DNA of 37,248 nt from Cymbomonas tetramitiformis (lineage: Eukaryota > Chlorophyta > Pyramimonadophyceae > Pyramimonadales > Pyramimonadaceae): positions 9,472-46,719 of the forward strand of contig LGRX02015901.1 of NCBI GenBank assembly GCA_001247695.2, read 5' to 3'. Numbering within the stretch: position 1 is the first letter of the stretch; the number at the start of each line of letters is the position of its first letter. Both the position numbers and the translations under genes were made by a program. The notes beneath the pieces were generated by a model. It was not told the origin of the DNA, ran no database searches, and was given only the letters and a program-made list of their open reading frames with translations. Shown here in pieces: positions 1 through 11,239 of this stretch.

Positions 1-1026
1 TCCCCGTGACCTTGGTTAAAACCCTGAGGGTATTCGTTATCTCTATTCTTATCAATATATTCGATACCGAGCCGACCCTGTTTGCCCACTCGAGTATACC
101 CGATTCGGTATCGTATCTCGCTAAAATCTGGTCTGCGGAAACACTTTGGTATGCGGCGTTCCTCGCGAGCCACTTCGCTTTTTGGCCCCGTTCCGCCAAG
201 CGGAACTTCTGCTTCGAATAACCCATTCTCCGAACGCGGAGAATTTCAAGGCCTTTGGAACACGACTCACCTTCATTTTGGCCTCTTGCGAATAGTACCA
301 GAGCCTCCGGACCATTACATAAAATAAAAACGAATCGAATGTCGAATGAAATAATCGCTTTCCGGAGGCGGCTCTGCCAGAGTAGGTTGATGTAAATTCA
401 AAATTGGGAGAACTTGCTCGAATGTCGTCCTCGAGGTGCTCGAGCCAACTGTTCGGCGACATCGACGATCGAGAACATCCTACAGTGACATCGACGACCA
501 CGACCGGAAAAATTGTGATCTCGCTGCGCTCGCCCAAGTCCTACACCTTTCGCGCGCGTTGAATCGCATGTCTGCCTCCCACGCGTCTCACTCCCTCGCG
601 TCAGGTTCCTCCGGTGACCGGTCTCGCGCCCCGCGCCGGTGCGGGATTATTCGTTCCATGGCACCGTTCTCAAAACGGTTTTTTGTCAAAAAGTTTCAAG
701 AAGTGCAGCCGGTTGTCGATGTGTTGCAACGTTGCGTTGCAACATCAGCATTTCGAATCCGATTTGCTTCTTTCGGTTTGCCTCTGCAAGTCTTTTGGTC
801 AGTCCCGCAGCTTTCGTCTGAAAGTTGCTTGTCGTTCGCATCAAAGTGAGCTTCGAAGACCCGAAAACCTGCCGTGTGCGTCTTGGACCGCATGGGGGCG
901 GATATGGCCCAGGAGTTCTTGTCGTGGCCAGAAATCCATCTCTTCTTGATAAACTTTCAACGTGCTACAACATACGGGTGTTGTAGCTGGTTCTGATCTC
1001 CCTCTCCCTCCTCACTCCTCAGAAGC
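1..1026. other. 5' flank of the GT29 gene, no gene supported
   Basis: Several overlapping open frames exist on both strands, but none shows a recognisable domain or a sensible exon chain. The stretch directly precedes the start codon of the sialyltransferase-family gene and probably contains its promoter and 5' UTR. I could not single out a convincing TATA box or other core promoter element. Confidence 0.4.
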
Positions 1027-4000
1027 ATGCATGTTGCTCGGCGACTGCGCGTTCCGCGAGAGAAGGACGTCCTCTCCCGAAGCTTCGTCGTGCGGTTTCT
1101 TTTGTTCCTCGTCTTCGTCGGTGGTGTTGTTAGCTTTTTGACGCACTTCAACATGTCTCTATCGCACAGCGTCGGCACGGATCGGGACACCAGAATTCAG
1201 CAATATGCGGTCGCTCAAGCGGTCTCACAACCAGGTTATTTTCTGCGCTCATATCACACGCAGATCTCGCTTTTTTTCGGCTTACGTACTGCACCCCTTT
1301 CGATGTTTCATTCCGTTAAAATCAGGTGCACCCGGAACTGCCCTGAATTGGTCTGGGATGTGTTCTCAGCGGAGTACCAACAGCCGGAGACTGTCGGAAT
1401 TCAAAAGACAGAATATGGGAGTATAGAATACACATACAGCCCTCAAGCCGAGGATCTTGATAGGGACGCTTCCGGCGAGATCGCCGCGGAAGACTTGGAA
1501 GAGGAGCCCCTCAAGCACAAGCATCATAAGCGCCACAGGCACAAAAATCATACTACGGAACTCCCTTCTCCACCGCCGCCACACATCCACGTTCCCCATC
1601 GCTATTCGCACGCCAATAATGGCATCCACCCACTAATTCATGCGCCGCATCCGCGCCACCTTCACCATCCTTCACCGACCTATCCGCCCCCATCATCTCC
1701 ACCACCACCTTCGCCTTCCCCGCCGCCGAAGCCCCGCCCCGACACGTCAGCGCGCGCGCTGGAACCTGCGAGGATTTGCCCTCCAATATTGGAGGATCCC
1801 GATTGCACGGTGCGCTCTCAGTTTTCGCAACGTGCTTTCCCTCCCGCCAGTCTGCTTCACCGACCGTACGGCCTTCCTTTATCTGACGGGGCTCCCGAAA
1901 CACTGCAGAGCCTGTCGCACAAATTTCAAGCGGCGTTCCCGCAGTTCACCTCCGCCTACACTGCGCCCATCACTCTCTCCCAGAATTCGGTACGCTGGAT
2001 ACTATGTTTCAGTGACGCTCTTGCTCTGTCTGCTGACACTTCCGCGCGGCCGACGTGAATATTTGCAGCAAACGATTCCCACCACGCTGCCCCGGATACC
2101 TTTCCTTTCCGGTGTCTCACGAAACCCCAAAGCTTTGATGGCGGTAGCGCCTTCCGCCCGCAGCAAGGCCAAACCTTTACGCTCGTAAAGGAACACTTGC
2201 CACCGCGCCTGCAAGAGAGCTGCTATCCTCGTATCGGCCGATCGCTGAATCATGGGAGAAGCAAGTTGTGGCGGCGGCGCGGGTGTTACGCCTCCTGAAC
2301 TCCAGCAATGCCGCTGAATGGTGGCGCACGCTGGGTTGGGGGAACTTTCCTCAGGTCAGGGGATACCGGTGGTTGAACACTTGCCTTCCGCCGAAGCATG
2401 ACAAGCCGATCAATCTCGGCCCCGTGACCGACAAGTTGCTTGCCGTAAGTGCTTTGCGCACGGTCCCGGTCTCCCTACTGGACTCAACTTACGCCTTTCA
2501 AGTGCAGACTTGCTAAGCCAATTCGTCAGCTGTGCGAGCACCGCGGTCGATCTCAGCGCTGCAAAGTTTCCTAAGGAAGTGAGCTTTAACGTTCTTGGTG
2601 GTTCCCTCGTGGATCGTTTCAGATTCTCCCACGCAACGAGCCCACCTTCGATCACTTCTTTCCAAAATGTGCGATTATTGGGAGTTCTGGTCACATGCTC
2701 AACTTCGAACATGGGGCGGACATCGACGCACACGACCTTGTGCTACGCTTCAACAGCGCCCCGACTAAGTGACTGCACTACTGTTGTCTGCCCCTCGTTT
2801 TAGTCTATCATTGTTGGCTGAAGTCCCTGCAATTTCATAGCCCACGCCCCACGCCCCGCTTTCAAAAACTATCCTTCTCGGGCTACCCCACCTGCGCTTA
2901 CTGCTCCTCAGCATTGAAATATAAAATAACCCTGACCTAACCCCGTTCACTAACAACCGCGTCCCTCGTCTTCAGAAGGCATCACTTTCAGCCTTCCCCT
3001 CCGAAGGCATGGAGGCTCCCGGTTGTCCCCAGAGAGTATCACTCTCTGGCTTGCCCTCCTAAGATTTGGAGGCCGCCCATTGTCTCCAGAGAGTTCACTC
3101 TCAGCCTTGAAGAGTTGGAGGCTGCCAGTTGTCTCCAGAGAGTATCACTCTCAGCCCTGAAGGTATAGAGGCGGCTGCTCATCTCCAGAAAATATTACTC
3201 TCAGCCTTGCCCTCTGAACGCATGGAGGCTTCCCGTCGTCTTTAGAAGGTATCACTCTCAGCCTTGACCTCCGATGGTATAGAGGCTGCCAGTCGTCTTC
3301 AGAGAGTATCACTCTCTGGCTTGCCCTCCTAAGATTTGGAGGCCGCCCATTGTCTCCAGAGAGTATCACTCTCTGCCTTGAAGGTATGGAGGCTGCCCGT
3401 AGTCTCCAGAGAGTATCACTCTCAGCCCTGAAGGTATAGAGGCGGCTGCTCATCTCCAGAAAATATTCCTCTCAACCTTGCCCTCTGAACGCATGGAGGA
3501 TGCCCGTCGTCTTTAGAAGGTATCACTCTCAGCCTTGCCCTCCGATGATATAGAGGCTGCCAGTTGTCTTCCGAGAGTATCACTCTTTGGCTTGCCCTCC
3601 TAAGTTTTGGAGGCTGCTCCTCGCCTTCAGACTTGTCGCTTCCGGAACATTCTTCTTCATTTACATACCCCGGCCCTCGTCTTTAAACACGGACTCGCAC
3701 TGGTCTTCCTGCTCCCCCGAGCCTACATACCCTGCCCCTCGTTGATTACTTCAGCCACTGCACGTCCACTCTGAGAGTGCACCCACACCTGGATGGGGTA
3801 CATACCTTCCTAGCGTTATGTGATGAGACGGTATTGTGGCCGCCCTAAACCGTGATTAACATAGGTTCAAAGATGTTACTTCCAGCCGAAGTGACTCGAG
3901 GCTCTAAGCTGGCCACTCGCCTTCTGACGCTATCACCCCAATCCCCTGCGCGACCATACCCCGCCCCTCGTCCATCTGAAACCATCACTCCCAGCCCAAT

Positions 4001-5962
4001 CCCTGCGCGCGACCATACCGCCCCTGCTCCATCTGAAACCATCACTCCAGCTTTAATCCTGCGCGACCATACCGCCCCCTGCTCCATCTTGAAACCATCA
4101 CTCCCAGCCCAATCCCCTGCGCGACCATACCCCGCCCCTCGTCCATCTGAAACCATCACTCCCAGCCCCATAGCGGTCTTGGCAGGCTGCGCATCCGTCA
4201 TGCTGCAAAGACTTTTAGACTCTGCAAAAAAACTATCGAGCCAGTACGAGCATGGTTTTTTGTGTGATCAACTGCTCTTATCGTTTTACTCGGGATCTAT
4301 GGCATTTGAAGCATATGTGACTGGAAGTCAGCCGCGAAGCTGCTGAGAAGGCGGGCCGCGGGCTGAGGTACTATTTCAATGCAGGGGATTCGAGAAGCAT
4401 GTGGGAGCCAAGACAACGCACAGGTAGGCTCCCCACCTCCAGCACAAGGACTCCGCCACATCGTCCCCCACCCGCCTTCGGAGACAGCTGCCTACTTTAG
4501 CCGCATTAGGCACCCACGAGCGCCGATGCCCCCCCTGCATTGCGTCGCGCCACTTCAGCATGCATCGCAGGCTCAAGCGAAATGACCAATTTCAGCTCCA
4601 GCTGTTTGAATTGTGACTCTTGTGTCCATCAAACTCATGTATTTTTCGTGCGGGGAGGCAGGCTGACCAACACACGCAATTTCAACTATCGCGAGTACAA
4701 GTCAGAGCATGTCTATGTCCACATGCGCAACTCGGGTGTGCCCCGCCACCCCTCTGCTTGCGCCTGCTGCACGCTGACCCAGTGTGCCCACCACCCCTCT
4801 GCTTGCGCCTGCTGCCGCGGCCAGTGTGCCCGCCACCCTCTGCTTGCGCCTGCTGCCGACTCAGTGTGCCCATGCCCTCTGCTAGCCTGCCGCAGCCGGG
4901 TGTGCCCATGCCCCTCTGCTTACAATATGCTGCTGCCATGACCCGGGTGTGCCCATCACCCCTCTACATTTTAGCCTGCTGCGCGACCCAGTGTGCCCTG
5001 CCACCCCTCTGTTTCTGCGCCTGCTGCCGCTGACGGGTGTGCCCACCACCCCTCTGCTTGCGCCTGCTGCCGCGGCAGGTGTGCCCGCCACCCCTCTGCT
5101 AGCCTGCTTGCTGAGACTGGTGTGCCCTTCACCTCTGCTTACGCCTGCTGCTGCCGCGGCCAGTGTGCCCCACCACCCCTCTGCTTGCGCCTGCTGCTGC
5201 CACGGCCCGAGTGTACCCCTCACCTCATTCTGCTATTTCTTCCCTGAGTGTGCCTCGCTGCCCACATATACATGGTGCTGCAGCCCGCAGTCTGCTGTTC
5301 CCAGCATGGACCCTAGACAAAGGAGTGCAGTGGGAGGGGGCGGTGTTCATAGGGGCGCTCTCTGCATTGAAGAGAGCCAAGGCCAAGCTTCCAGCCGAGC
5401 GATTGTACAGCTTGCACCCGGCATGGCACCGCTTCATGGATCGCACATATAAGTACCTTACCACCTCCGGTCTGAATGGGATCATCCTGGCGATGCACAC
5501 CTGCCTCGAGGTCAAGCTCTACGGCTTCCATGTGCACCCAAGCATGGGCGCCCTTTACCACTACTACAACCCCGACGATGTGGTATGTCCCACTAGTTGA
5601 ATGTGGCATGCATCTGATCATACGATACCTTGCCCCTGATTAGTCAAACGTTTGTATGCATCATAGCTGGCTCTCTACCTAGCAATCTTTCTGTGCCCCC
5701 CGACAAATGCCTTGGATTTTAACACGGTTGTAATGCAAGGTGTGGTCTCAAGAAAGGCCCCGGCTGCGGTGGTTATATACTGGGGCATACTGGGATGTGG
5801 ATGCAGCCTGCAAACGAGGGGCGCGATGATGGTGAATGGGAGGCGGTGCGCGAATTGGTTGAGCATGGCTTTGTGTCCTTCGCTGAGCCATGTATTATTG
5901 AGTGCCACGATGGCAAGGATGTCTGTGACGCATGTGTCGCGGAGCATAATAGCAAACAGTGA
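1027..5962 (+). CDS. GT29 sialyltransferase-family glycosyltransferase, nine exons
   Basis: Modelled exons are 1027-2005, 2069-2184, 2259-2444, 2503-2565, 2623-2768, 4385-4423, 4596-4735, 5284-5582 and 5753-5962; all junctions are phase compatible and give 725 residues. Residues 18-42 form one hydrophobic signal anchor (RSFVVRFLLFLVFVGGVV), followed by a His- and Pro-rich stem, as in type II Golgi enzymes. Exon 5 carries the sialyl L-motif (KCAIIGSSGHM, then DIDAHDLVLRFNSAPT). The 39-nt exon 6 continues it with GFEKHVGAKTTH. Exon 8 carries the S-motif (TTSGLNGIILAMHTCLEVKLYGF) in part, then ALYHYYNPDDV near the VS region. The L- and S-motif cysteines (about residues 464 and 630), which form a disulfide in this family, are present. 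Known GT29 enzymes transfer sialic or related acids from CMP donors in the Golgi; the acceptor here is unknown. The least certain points are the weak GTTTCA and GTTTCC donors after exons 1 and 4, the exon 7 acceptor (4596 or 4602) and the exact start. Confidence 0.85.
2970..3640. repeat. minisatellite, 50-57 bp unit, about 12 copies, with higher-order structure
   Basis: Units begin GAGAGTATCACTCTCAGCC and end TTGTCTCCA or a close variant. Unit subtypes recur in the same order twice: one ending GCCGCCCATTGTCTCCA, one with GGCGGCTGCTCATCTCCA, one starting GAAAATATT, one starting GAAGGTATCAC. This gives a higher-order repeat of roughly 270-280 bp. The array lies wholly within GT29 intron 5. Confidence 0.9.
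3895..4175. repeat. minisatellite, about 55 bp unit, five copies
   Basis: The unit reads roughly GCGCGACCATACCCCGCCCC, then TCGTCCATCTGAAACCATCA, then CTCCCAGCCCAATCC. The ATCACTCCCAGCC core resembles ATCACTCTCAGCC of the preceding array, and related single segments (CATACCCYGSCCCTCGT) occur at 3660-3745. Both arrays may therefore descend from one ancestral unit. Confidence 0.85.
4735..5225. repeat. minisatellite, about 40 bp unit, in GT29 intron 7
   Basis: About eleven units of the form GTGTGCCCACCACCCCTCTG, then CTTGCGCCTGCTGCCGCGGC, with CAG or CGG before the next GTGTG. The first unit begins at the splice donor used in the gene model (4736), so the donor GTGTGC is itself the start of unit one. 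Internal units show CAG/GTGTGCCC, a splice-junction-like sequence. The array ends about 60 bp before exon 8. Confidence 0.88.
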
Positions 5963-6636
5963 AGCAGGCTGAGTACTTGACGACACGTACCAGGATATGT
6001 GGTGAAGAAGGGGGGACTCAAGCTTTCGACCAAGGCTCCAGTCCACGTCAAAACATTATGGTGTTAGGTTGGATTAATCTTGCAGCCGCGTTGTTTGTGA
6101 ATGTATTTTCTACATGTACATGAAAGTTTACTGCATACACTTACCCAAATTATGTTCATTTAAGAGTAGGGAGAGGGTGCTGGCTAGTAGAGAAACAAAT
6201 CCCATCATTAAAAACGTTAACGAATTTATTATTAAGCTGGCGCGACCATACTGTGTGCTCCTTTTTGTTATAGCTCAATTCGAGGGCATCCCATGGCAAT
6301 TGCCAGTGTTCAGTAGGTTATAGTTTTGTTGACATGGTTGTTACTTCAGATCATTGCAATTTGGGTTCCGTCAAGATGTGAGATCCTGCTTATGCCGATA
6401 TATAGTGGCTGCCCGACGATTGCGGGGTGGAAAATGTCCGGATTCCAATAAAATAAGCCTCCCTTTTCTTAGAAGCAGGCATACGTGCATTACTCCTAAA
6501 CTTCTATACAATACGGGCATTTGGAGCCAAAGTTAGCGTACGACAGTAGTAGTGGCATATATCGTGCTTACATTATATTGCTTTTGTACTGATAAAGTAT
6601 TTTCGACCAAACCGATGCAAAAAAAGAAAGGGTGAA
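5963..6636. other. 3' flank of the GT29 gene, no gene supported
   Basis: The stretch contains the presumed 3' UTR of the GT29 gene and AT-rich sequence. Only short open frames are present and none has a recognisable motif. A repeated element begins near 6637. Confidence 0.4.
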
Positions 6637-6870
6637 TTGTAGTATGCTGCCCGTAGGCAAATGCCATATATGGTAGTCTTCGCGTAGGCAAATGATTTTA
6701 ATGGTAGTTTACCCGTAGGCAAATGATGTATTAATGGCAGTTTGCCATATGCAACTTGTAGTGTGTATGCAGACCGTGTACACGACGCTTGACCCTTCAT
6801 AATATTGCATGTGGACACTATTATGTAATTTCATCTGGGAGATATCAACATCGGACCGCAATGATCATAT
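6637..6870 (+). repeat. left copy of a long inverted repeat
   Basis: 6637-6775 matches the reverse complement of about 15133-15283: both contain GAATTGTAGTATG or CAATTGTAGTATG, GCCATATATGGTAGT, GTAGGCAAATGATTTTAATG, TTTACCCGTAGGCAAATGAT and GTGTGTATGCAGACC. 6801-6866 matches the reverse complement of 12243-12313 (ATTGCATGTGGACACTATTA, then GATATCAACATCGGACC). The two halves are adjacent here but split by about 2.8 kb on the other side. This looks like one terminal inverted repeat of a DNA transposon whose right end has been interrupted. Confidence 0.75.
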
Positions 6871-7083
6871 CTAGCGGTTGGATAAACAGCGAAGAACTGT
6901 TCGTAATCGATGGATTTTGTTGTCGTTTGTTGCTAAAACAAAACATTTTTTTCGCAAATCCAGCCGCTATATAAAGAGGTATCAGAAACTTTATTGTAAG
7001 GTTCACATCTCACAATTGAAATGCCAAAGGCACAGCAAACAAACAGACTCATTCAAATGCCAAAACAACTACCTAGAAAAACA

Positions 7084-8092
7084 TCATGCAAATTCCCAGC
7101 GTTCCCCCATGTTGATAATCATGACTAGCCTTGCAAGCAATCCCGCCGTAGCCCTGCGAGCCGTGCAAGGCAACCACGATCCGCTGCAACCAATAGGTCG
7201 AAAAGCTCCGCGTGCTCCATGTTGCATCCTCCTCCTCCTGAAAAACTCGGTCGTGCCTGCGCTGTACACAACTGTCGAAGAACTTCCGCGCCAATTTCCC
7301 CAAACGCCTCCAAAAGACTCCATCGCAAAAGGCACAAGCGTGTGAGGCCAGATTGGTCCGTACAATGCCCTCATGGCTCGCTCATGTACCGCCGCAGCCC
7401 GCAGCGGCTCCCGAGCAGCCCGGTCTGCATACGAGGCACAACAAGGGAATGCAAGGCTCGCGACAATCGTCGCGATATGTCTGCCTCGTCCATCATGGTT
7501 GAGCACTGTGATGTCGGGCTTCCAATCAGGCGAATACACATGCTGATTGCGATCCTCCACGATGACATAGGCTGGATCACGAAACGACTTGCTTCAGCAT
7601 AGATGCCAACACATCACGAACGGCATGATGTGCCGTGATAACCCATCCACGCCGGTTACAGACAAGGCAGTGGTAGCCAAAGGGGACAATAGAAATAACA
7701 CCACATACACATGTATGCACACCAGCTAGAATAGGCACCGGGGCACCCAAATGCAAAACCAAGGCGACAACTGCCTGAGTGGGTGGAAGCCGAAAAGAAG
7801 GCGACGCGGGAATGGCTGCCAAGTGAGCAGTGGCGCCGCGTTTGGGAAAGGGAAAGCAACCGAGCTCGAGAGTCAGGCGCAGCTTGGTCAAATAAATCAA
7901 GCCAGTCGGATCCGTTCAATACCGCAGAAAGGTCCTTCTGCAACTTAATTTTGGGCTGCGCAAAGAGATCCCACCCAAGCTCTGAATCCAACTTGGGCCA
8001 ACCCACTGACGGGAAGGGATGATCATCTCTCCGGGCCTCAGCCACTCGGTTGTGCGAAGTGCCAAGCGCATGTCGTGAGGAATGGAGGCTTT
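7084..8092 (-). pseudogene. C-terminal part of a decayed non-LTR retrotransposon protein, downstream of the hAT insertion
   Basis: Reading leftward on the minus strand, the sequence encodes a helical segment (QKDLSAVLNGSDWLDLF, then DQAAPDSRARLLSLSQ), a zinc-knuckle-like stretch (HTCVCG, later GYHCLVC and AHHAVRDVL), and a tail with SPDWKPDITV and ATIVASLAFP. That tail resembles the nuclease-like C-terminus of some protist non-LTR elements, in which RPxD is followed by a D-x-T/V strand. The frame shifts at least twice, near 7880 and 7580, so the copy is dead. When the hAT element and one copy of its target duplication are removed, the frame LAAGRLE from 11.6 kb continues directly into EQSLHSSRH here. 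The assignment rests on motif recognition only. Confidence 0.7.
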
Positions 8093-8100
8093 GTTCCAAC
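8093..8100. repeat. left 8-bp target site duplication of the hAT element
   Basis: GTTCCAAC directly precedes the left transposon terminus and is repeated exactly at 11547-11554 directly after the right terminus. An 8-bp duplication is the hallmark of hAT insertion. Confidence 0.93.
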
Positions 8101-8124
8101 CAAGGATGGGAATCGATTAGTCGA

Positions 8125-8420
8125 GGAATTGTGATTAATCGATTTAATAGTGTATACCCCTATCGAATCGATTTGCGATTATGTCAAATTAGGAATCGAA
8201 TAGGTTTGCGGTTATGACAAATTAGGAATCGAATAGGTTTCTACTCAGGACTAATTACAAATCAAATAGGTTTGGCGCTGATGACAAATTATAATCGAAT
8301 CGGTTCCCACCCTGGACTAATTACTAATCAAATAGGTTGGGTGAAATTGGGCAATATACACCAATCGAATCGGTTTGCAATATTTCACCTTAGAATCGCA
8401 TATACACGATTAATCGGTTT
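8125..8420 (+). repeat. left subterminal repeats of the hAT element
   Basis: Repeated motifs of the form GAATCGAATAGGTTT or AATCAAATAGGTTT occur every 30-50 bp, several within a larger unit that includes ATGACAAATTA and GGACTAATTAC. Subterminal repeats of this kind are typical transposase binding sites in hAT elements. Confidence 0.85.
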
Positions 8421-8519
8421 GGCTGTCATGAACGTCACCGAAAATCGGATTGGTCACCACGTTTGACCACCCGATTGGTGGCATGGTCTGATATTGCGGT
8501 TACCTTTGTTATTTTGGTC

Positions 8520-11015
8520 AAATTGAGCGACTGGCATCCTCCACGAACACCACCAACGCCCGCCAGCATTTTTCATATGTCCACAAGCCTCATCTTGCCG
8601 AACTGGAAGCCGAGGAGTTCGAAGCCGAGCTGAATGAAGAACCGTCCGAGGATGCGGCTGCTTGCGTTCAATCTGCTATCTCCAACAACGCTGCTGTCTG
8701 GCCGACTGGGAAACGTGACATGCTGACTCGAAAAGTTGTCAATTGGTTGTGCAAACGCGCACGACCTCTGAGTTTGCCCGAACGTGACACGGAGCTATCT
8801 GATGTCCTGCAGTTTCCTGCAGTTACGCGATGCCAACCAAGCACAACGTTGTGCGCCAGCTCTGCGTTCTTTCTGGCAAAGCCCTTGCATACGATCGTCA
8901 TAAGGTCGCCGCTTTGAAAAAGAGTGCCGTGCTTCCTTCCACAGGTATTCCGGGCTGTCCGTGTGCCTGCCATGTGCTTGTTTGCTCTTTGTGCATCGTC
9001 GCCCTCTGTCCGTTTCACTTCCCTCTTTTGTGTTGAATCTGTGCACACATTTATATCTGATAGCAGCTGGGCCCTCCGTACAGTGTCGTACTAACATGCG
9101 GCACTTGCTGGAGGTAACCTAGCCCACCTTCTTCGGCGGGCGCCTGAAGATAGTTTGCCTTTGTTCCTGTTTCACTGGCAATGTTGAAAGATCTATGTGT
9201 GATAATTATAATTATGTTTTCTTATCGTATGATGTACAGCATATAAATATGGCAATATTATCCCGTATTACCTGACGGGCACTTCGTATGTTCGCAGCTA
9301 TTGACATTTGGTCCGTGAACGGTATTGTGTTGTTGGGGATCCTGCTTTATTTTTGGGCTGCTGGGACCACCTGTATATCCGAAGTCCTCGTTCGAGCTGT
9401 CCCGTTTGGCGAGGTTGCCCATACTGGCATTGAGATCGAGCTGGCGACCAAGAGGGCCCTTGCTCACATCGGCATTGCCAAGTTTCTTGAGGCCACGTCG
9501 GAGGCTGACTGTGACGAGGTACGTGATACCGTTCGGCACGGTTTGCACAAGGAGGTTGCCGACGGTGCCAGCAATGTTCAGAAAGGTCTCTCGGAGTTTG
9601 AGACCTCTCCTTGCCCAGCTCATGTGGGACAGCGATGCGTTATCGCATTTCTGGCTGTCGATAAGATCAACGCCGTACACGTGAAAACACAGGGAGTGGC
9701 AGCTTTGTTCCGACGTTCTCCGCTCGGGTTGGCATGCCTGCACCGCCGCCAAACTAAATATCAGCTTCCGACTACTCAGCCTCCCCGATCGGTAGCTGTC
9801 CGTTGGAATAGCACATACCTTCAGTGGGAATGGTTCCCGCCTCAGCAGACTGTTCTCCAGATGTTTGACGTGGAGTCTCTCCAATTGAAGCTCAGCACCG
9901 ACGAAGTCGGTTCCACTTACCGCGACTTTCAGTTGGACCTCACCGATTGGCGACTTATACAGCACTCGGTAGATTCTCTCACTTCCAATTGCTCCTGTTG
10001 TGACCCGCCGAAGCTCCGAGCACCTTACTCACCGATGCTGTGATGTCGGCCGGTATCTTAATATTGTGTTGATATGTCTGAATCTCCGAGCACCGAACTC
10101 ACCGGTGCTGTGTATGTTCATTTGCAGCTGCCAGTGTTGCAGCCGGTTTTCGAGTACACCCGCATCACTCAGGGCAGCCACCCGATATGTCACCATGTCT
10201 TTGGTGCTGCCAATGACTGCCTGGCTCATCGAGTTTGAGTTGGACCCCTCTGTGGACTTGACAATCGGACGGACAGAACGGTGCTGAAGCACTCCGCGTT
10301 GTTATCGGCTGTGCGCAAGGGGCGGGAAGCAATGCACGACGAGTTCGTGCAACGGTGGTGCAAGGATCTCTCATTGTCCATCTTGGAGGACTACATTGTC
10401 TCCACGTTGTTAGATCCCCGCTGGAAGAACTGGGACTTTGACGGGTGCAATATCTTTGACAACGGCACAATGACTCGCGAGCGGGCCCTAAGCTTCATCC
10501 GTACCGCCTGGACTGACTGTAAGCCATCTATGGCTGCTGAATCTGCCCATGTGCTCCCGTGTGTCTCTGAAAAGCGAAGCACTGGTGAGTCCTCCTTCAT
10601 GAGGAGGAAGCAGCAATCTGTCGCTAGCACACCTGCTGGGACTAAAGATCAGCGAGATATGTATTTAGCTTTGCCCCAGGAAGCCAATGAGGAGGGTTTT
10701 GGCTGCCCACGCTTTGACCCTGTGTGTGTGTGGGGGCGAGCACATCGTGAAATACCCCCGACTCTGTTTCGGGTCACGGGGGTGTGGACCCCAGAGACCT
10801 GGATATTTTTGCCATGGGGGGTTAGAGCCCCCGGGGGAAGCGTGGCGTCTACGATGTTGGTATGCTGTGGTGGAACGGTAAGGAAAATGAACTGCCGCCT
10901 GATGTGTATCGCATGGCACGGCAGTTTTTAGGGTGTCCAGCCACAACTGGCGGGGTTGAGAGAACCTTTAGTGCTGCTGGTAGAATGCATTACGACCTAG
11001 CTTCGCAAAAACACT
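8520..11015 (+). pseudogene. decayed hAT transposase
   Basis: Pieces in order: 8550-8600 reads TNTTNARQHFSYVHK, like the histidine end of a BED zinc finger. 8718-8815 reads LTRKVVNWLCKRARPLSLPE, the domain that precedes the catalytic core. 8830-8945 holds MPTKHNVVRQLC. 9288-9965 holds the core, with AAIDIWSVNGIVLLG (first acidic residue, codon 9303), VADGASNVQKG (second, codon 9561), then CPAHVGQRCV and VRWNSTYLQW. 10281-10600 includes LDPRWKNW. 10865-11010 includes LPPDVYRMARQFLGCPA, then GGVERTFSAAGRM with the last catalytic Glu at codon 10958, the conserved hAT dimerisation region. All three catalytic acidic residues survive. The pieces lie in different frames. Some breaks may be introns (for example CACAG/GTATTC near 8945), but others look like frameshifts, and a G/C-rich stretch at 10695-10850 interrupts the C-terminus. 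It is probably inactive. Confidence 0.85.
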
Positions 11016-11239
11016 GACGAGAATACTTTTGAGCATATGCTCAGAGTTAGGATCAGTGACTGTGCATACGTACCAGTCATATTATTTTGAAAGCTGTATC
11101 ATCTTGCTGGATCATTTGGTCACCCTAGCTTGACATGCCTCATCACCCTGCTGTGTGTATTGACCATCTTGTTGTGCTTGTGATAGCCACTGTGGTATTC
11201 TCTGATTTTACTGATAATTCGTAGTGAAAAACAGTGTTA

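Larger units (their letters stand above)
2769..4384 (+). other. long GT29 intron 5, holding two minisatellites
   Basis: The intron starts with GTGACTG directly after the L-motif codons for APT and ends at CAATGCAG before the 39-nt exon. The leftover AA plus G restores a lysine codon and leads straight into GFEKHVG, the expected continuation of the GT29 fold. Apart from the arrays listed separately (2970-3640 and 3895-4175) I see no gene inside it. Confidence 0.75.

Noticed and set aside
1235..1325. A possible intron in GT29 exon 1 (CAG/GTTATT to AAATCAG).
   Set aside because: Its length of 91 nt would break the frame, while reading through keeps a continuous frame from the membrane anchor to the stem.
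2970..3640. The tandem array was considered as a CRISPR array.
   Set aside because: Units are contiguous diverged repeats without unique spacers, and the context is a eukaryotic intron.
4379..4585. A plus-strand frame with RHIVPHPPSETAAYFSR looked like the GT29 segment that follows KTTHR.
   Set aside because: Its only nearby acceptors leave the wrong phase and an intron of about 25 nt; the exon at 4596-4735 fits the phase.
4682..5223. Long open frames on both strands in the 4.7-5.2 kb region.
   Set aside because: They are translations of a minisatellite inside an intron, present on both strands with low-complexity Cys/Pro or Gly/Arg composition.
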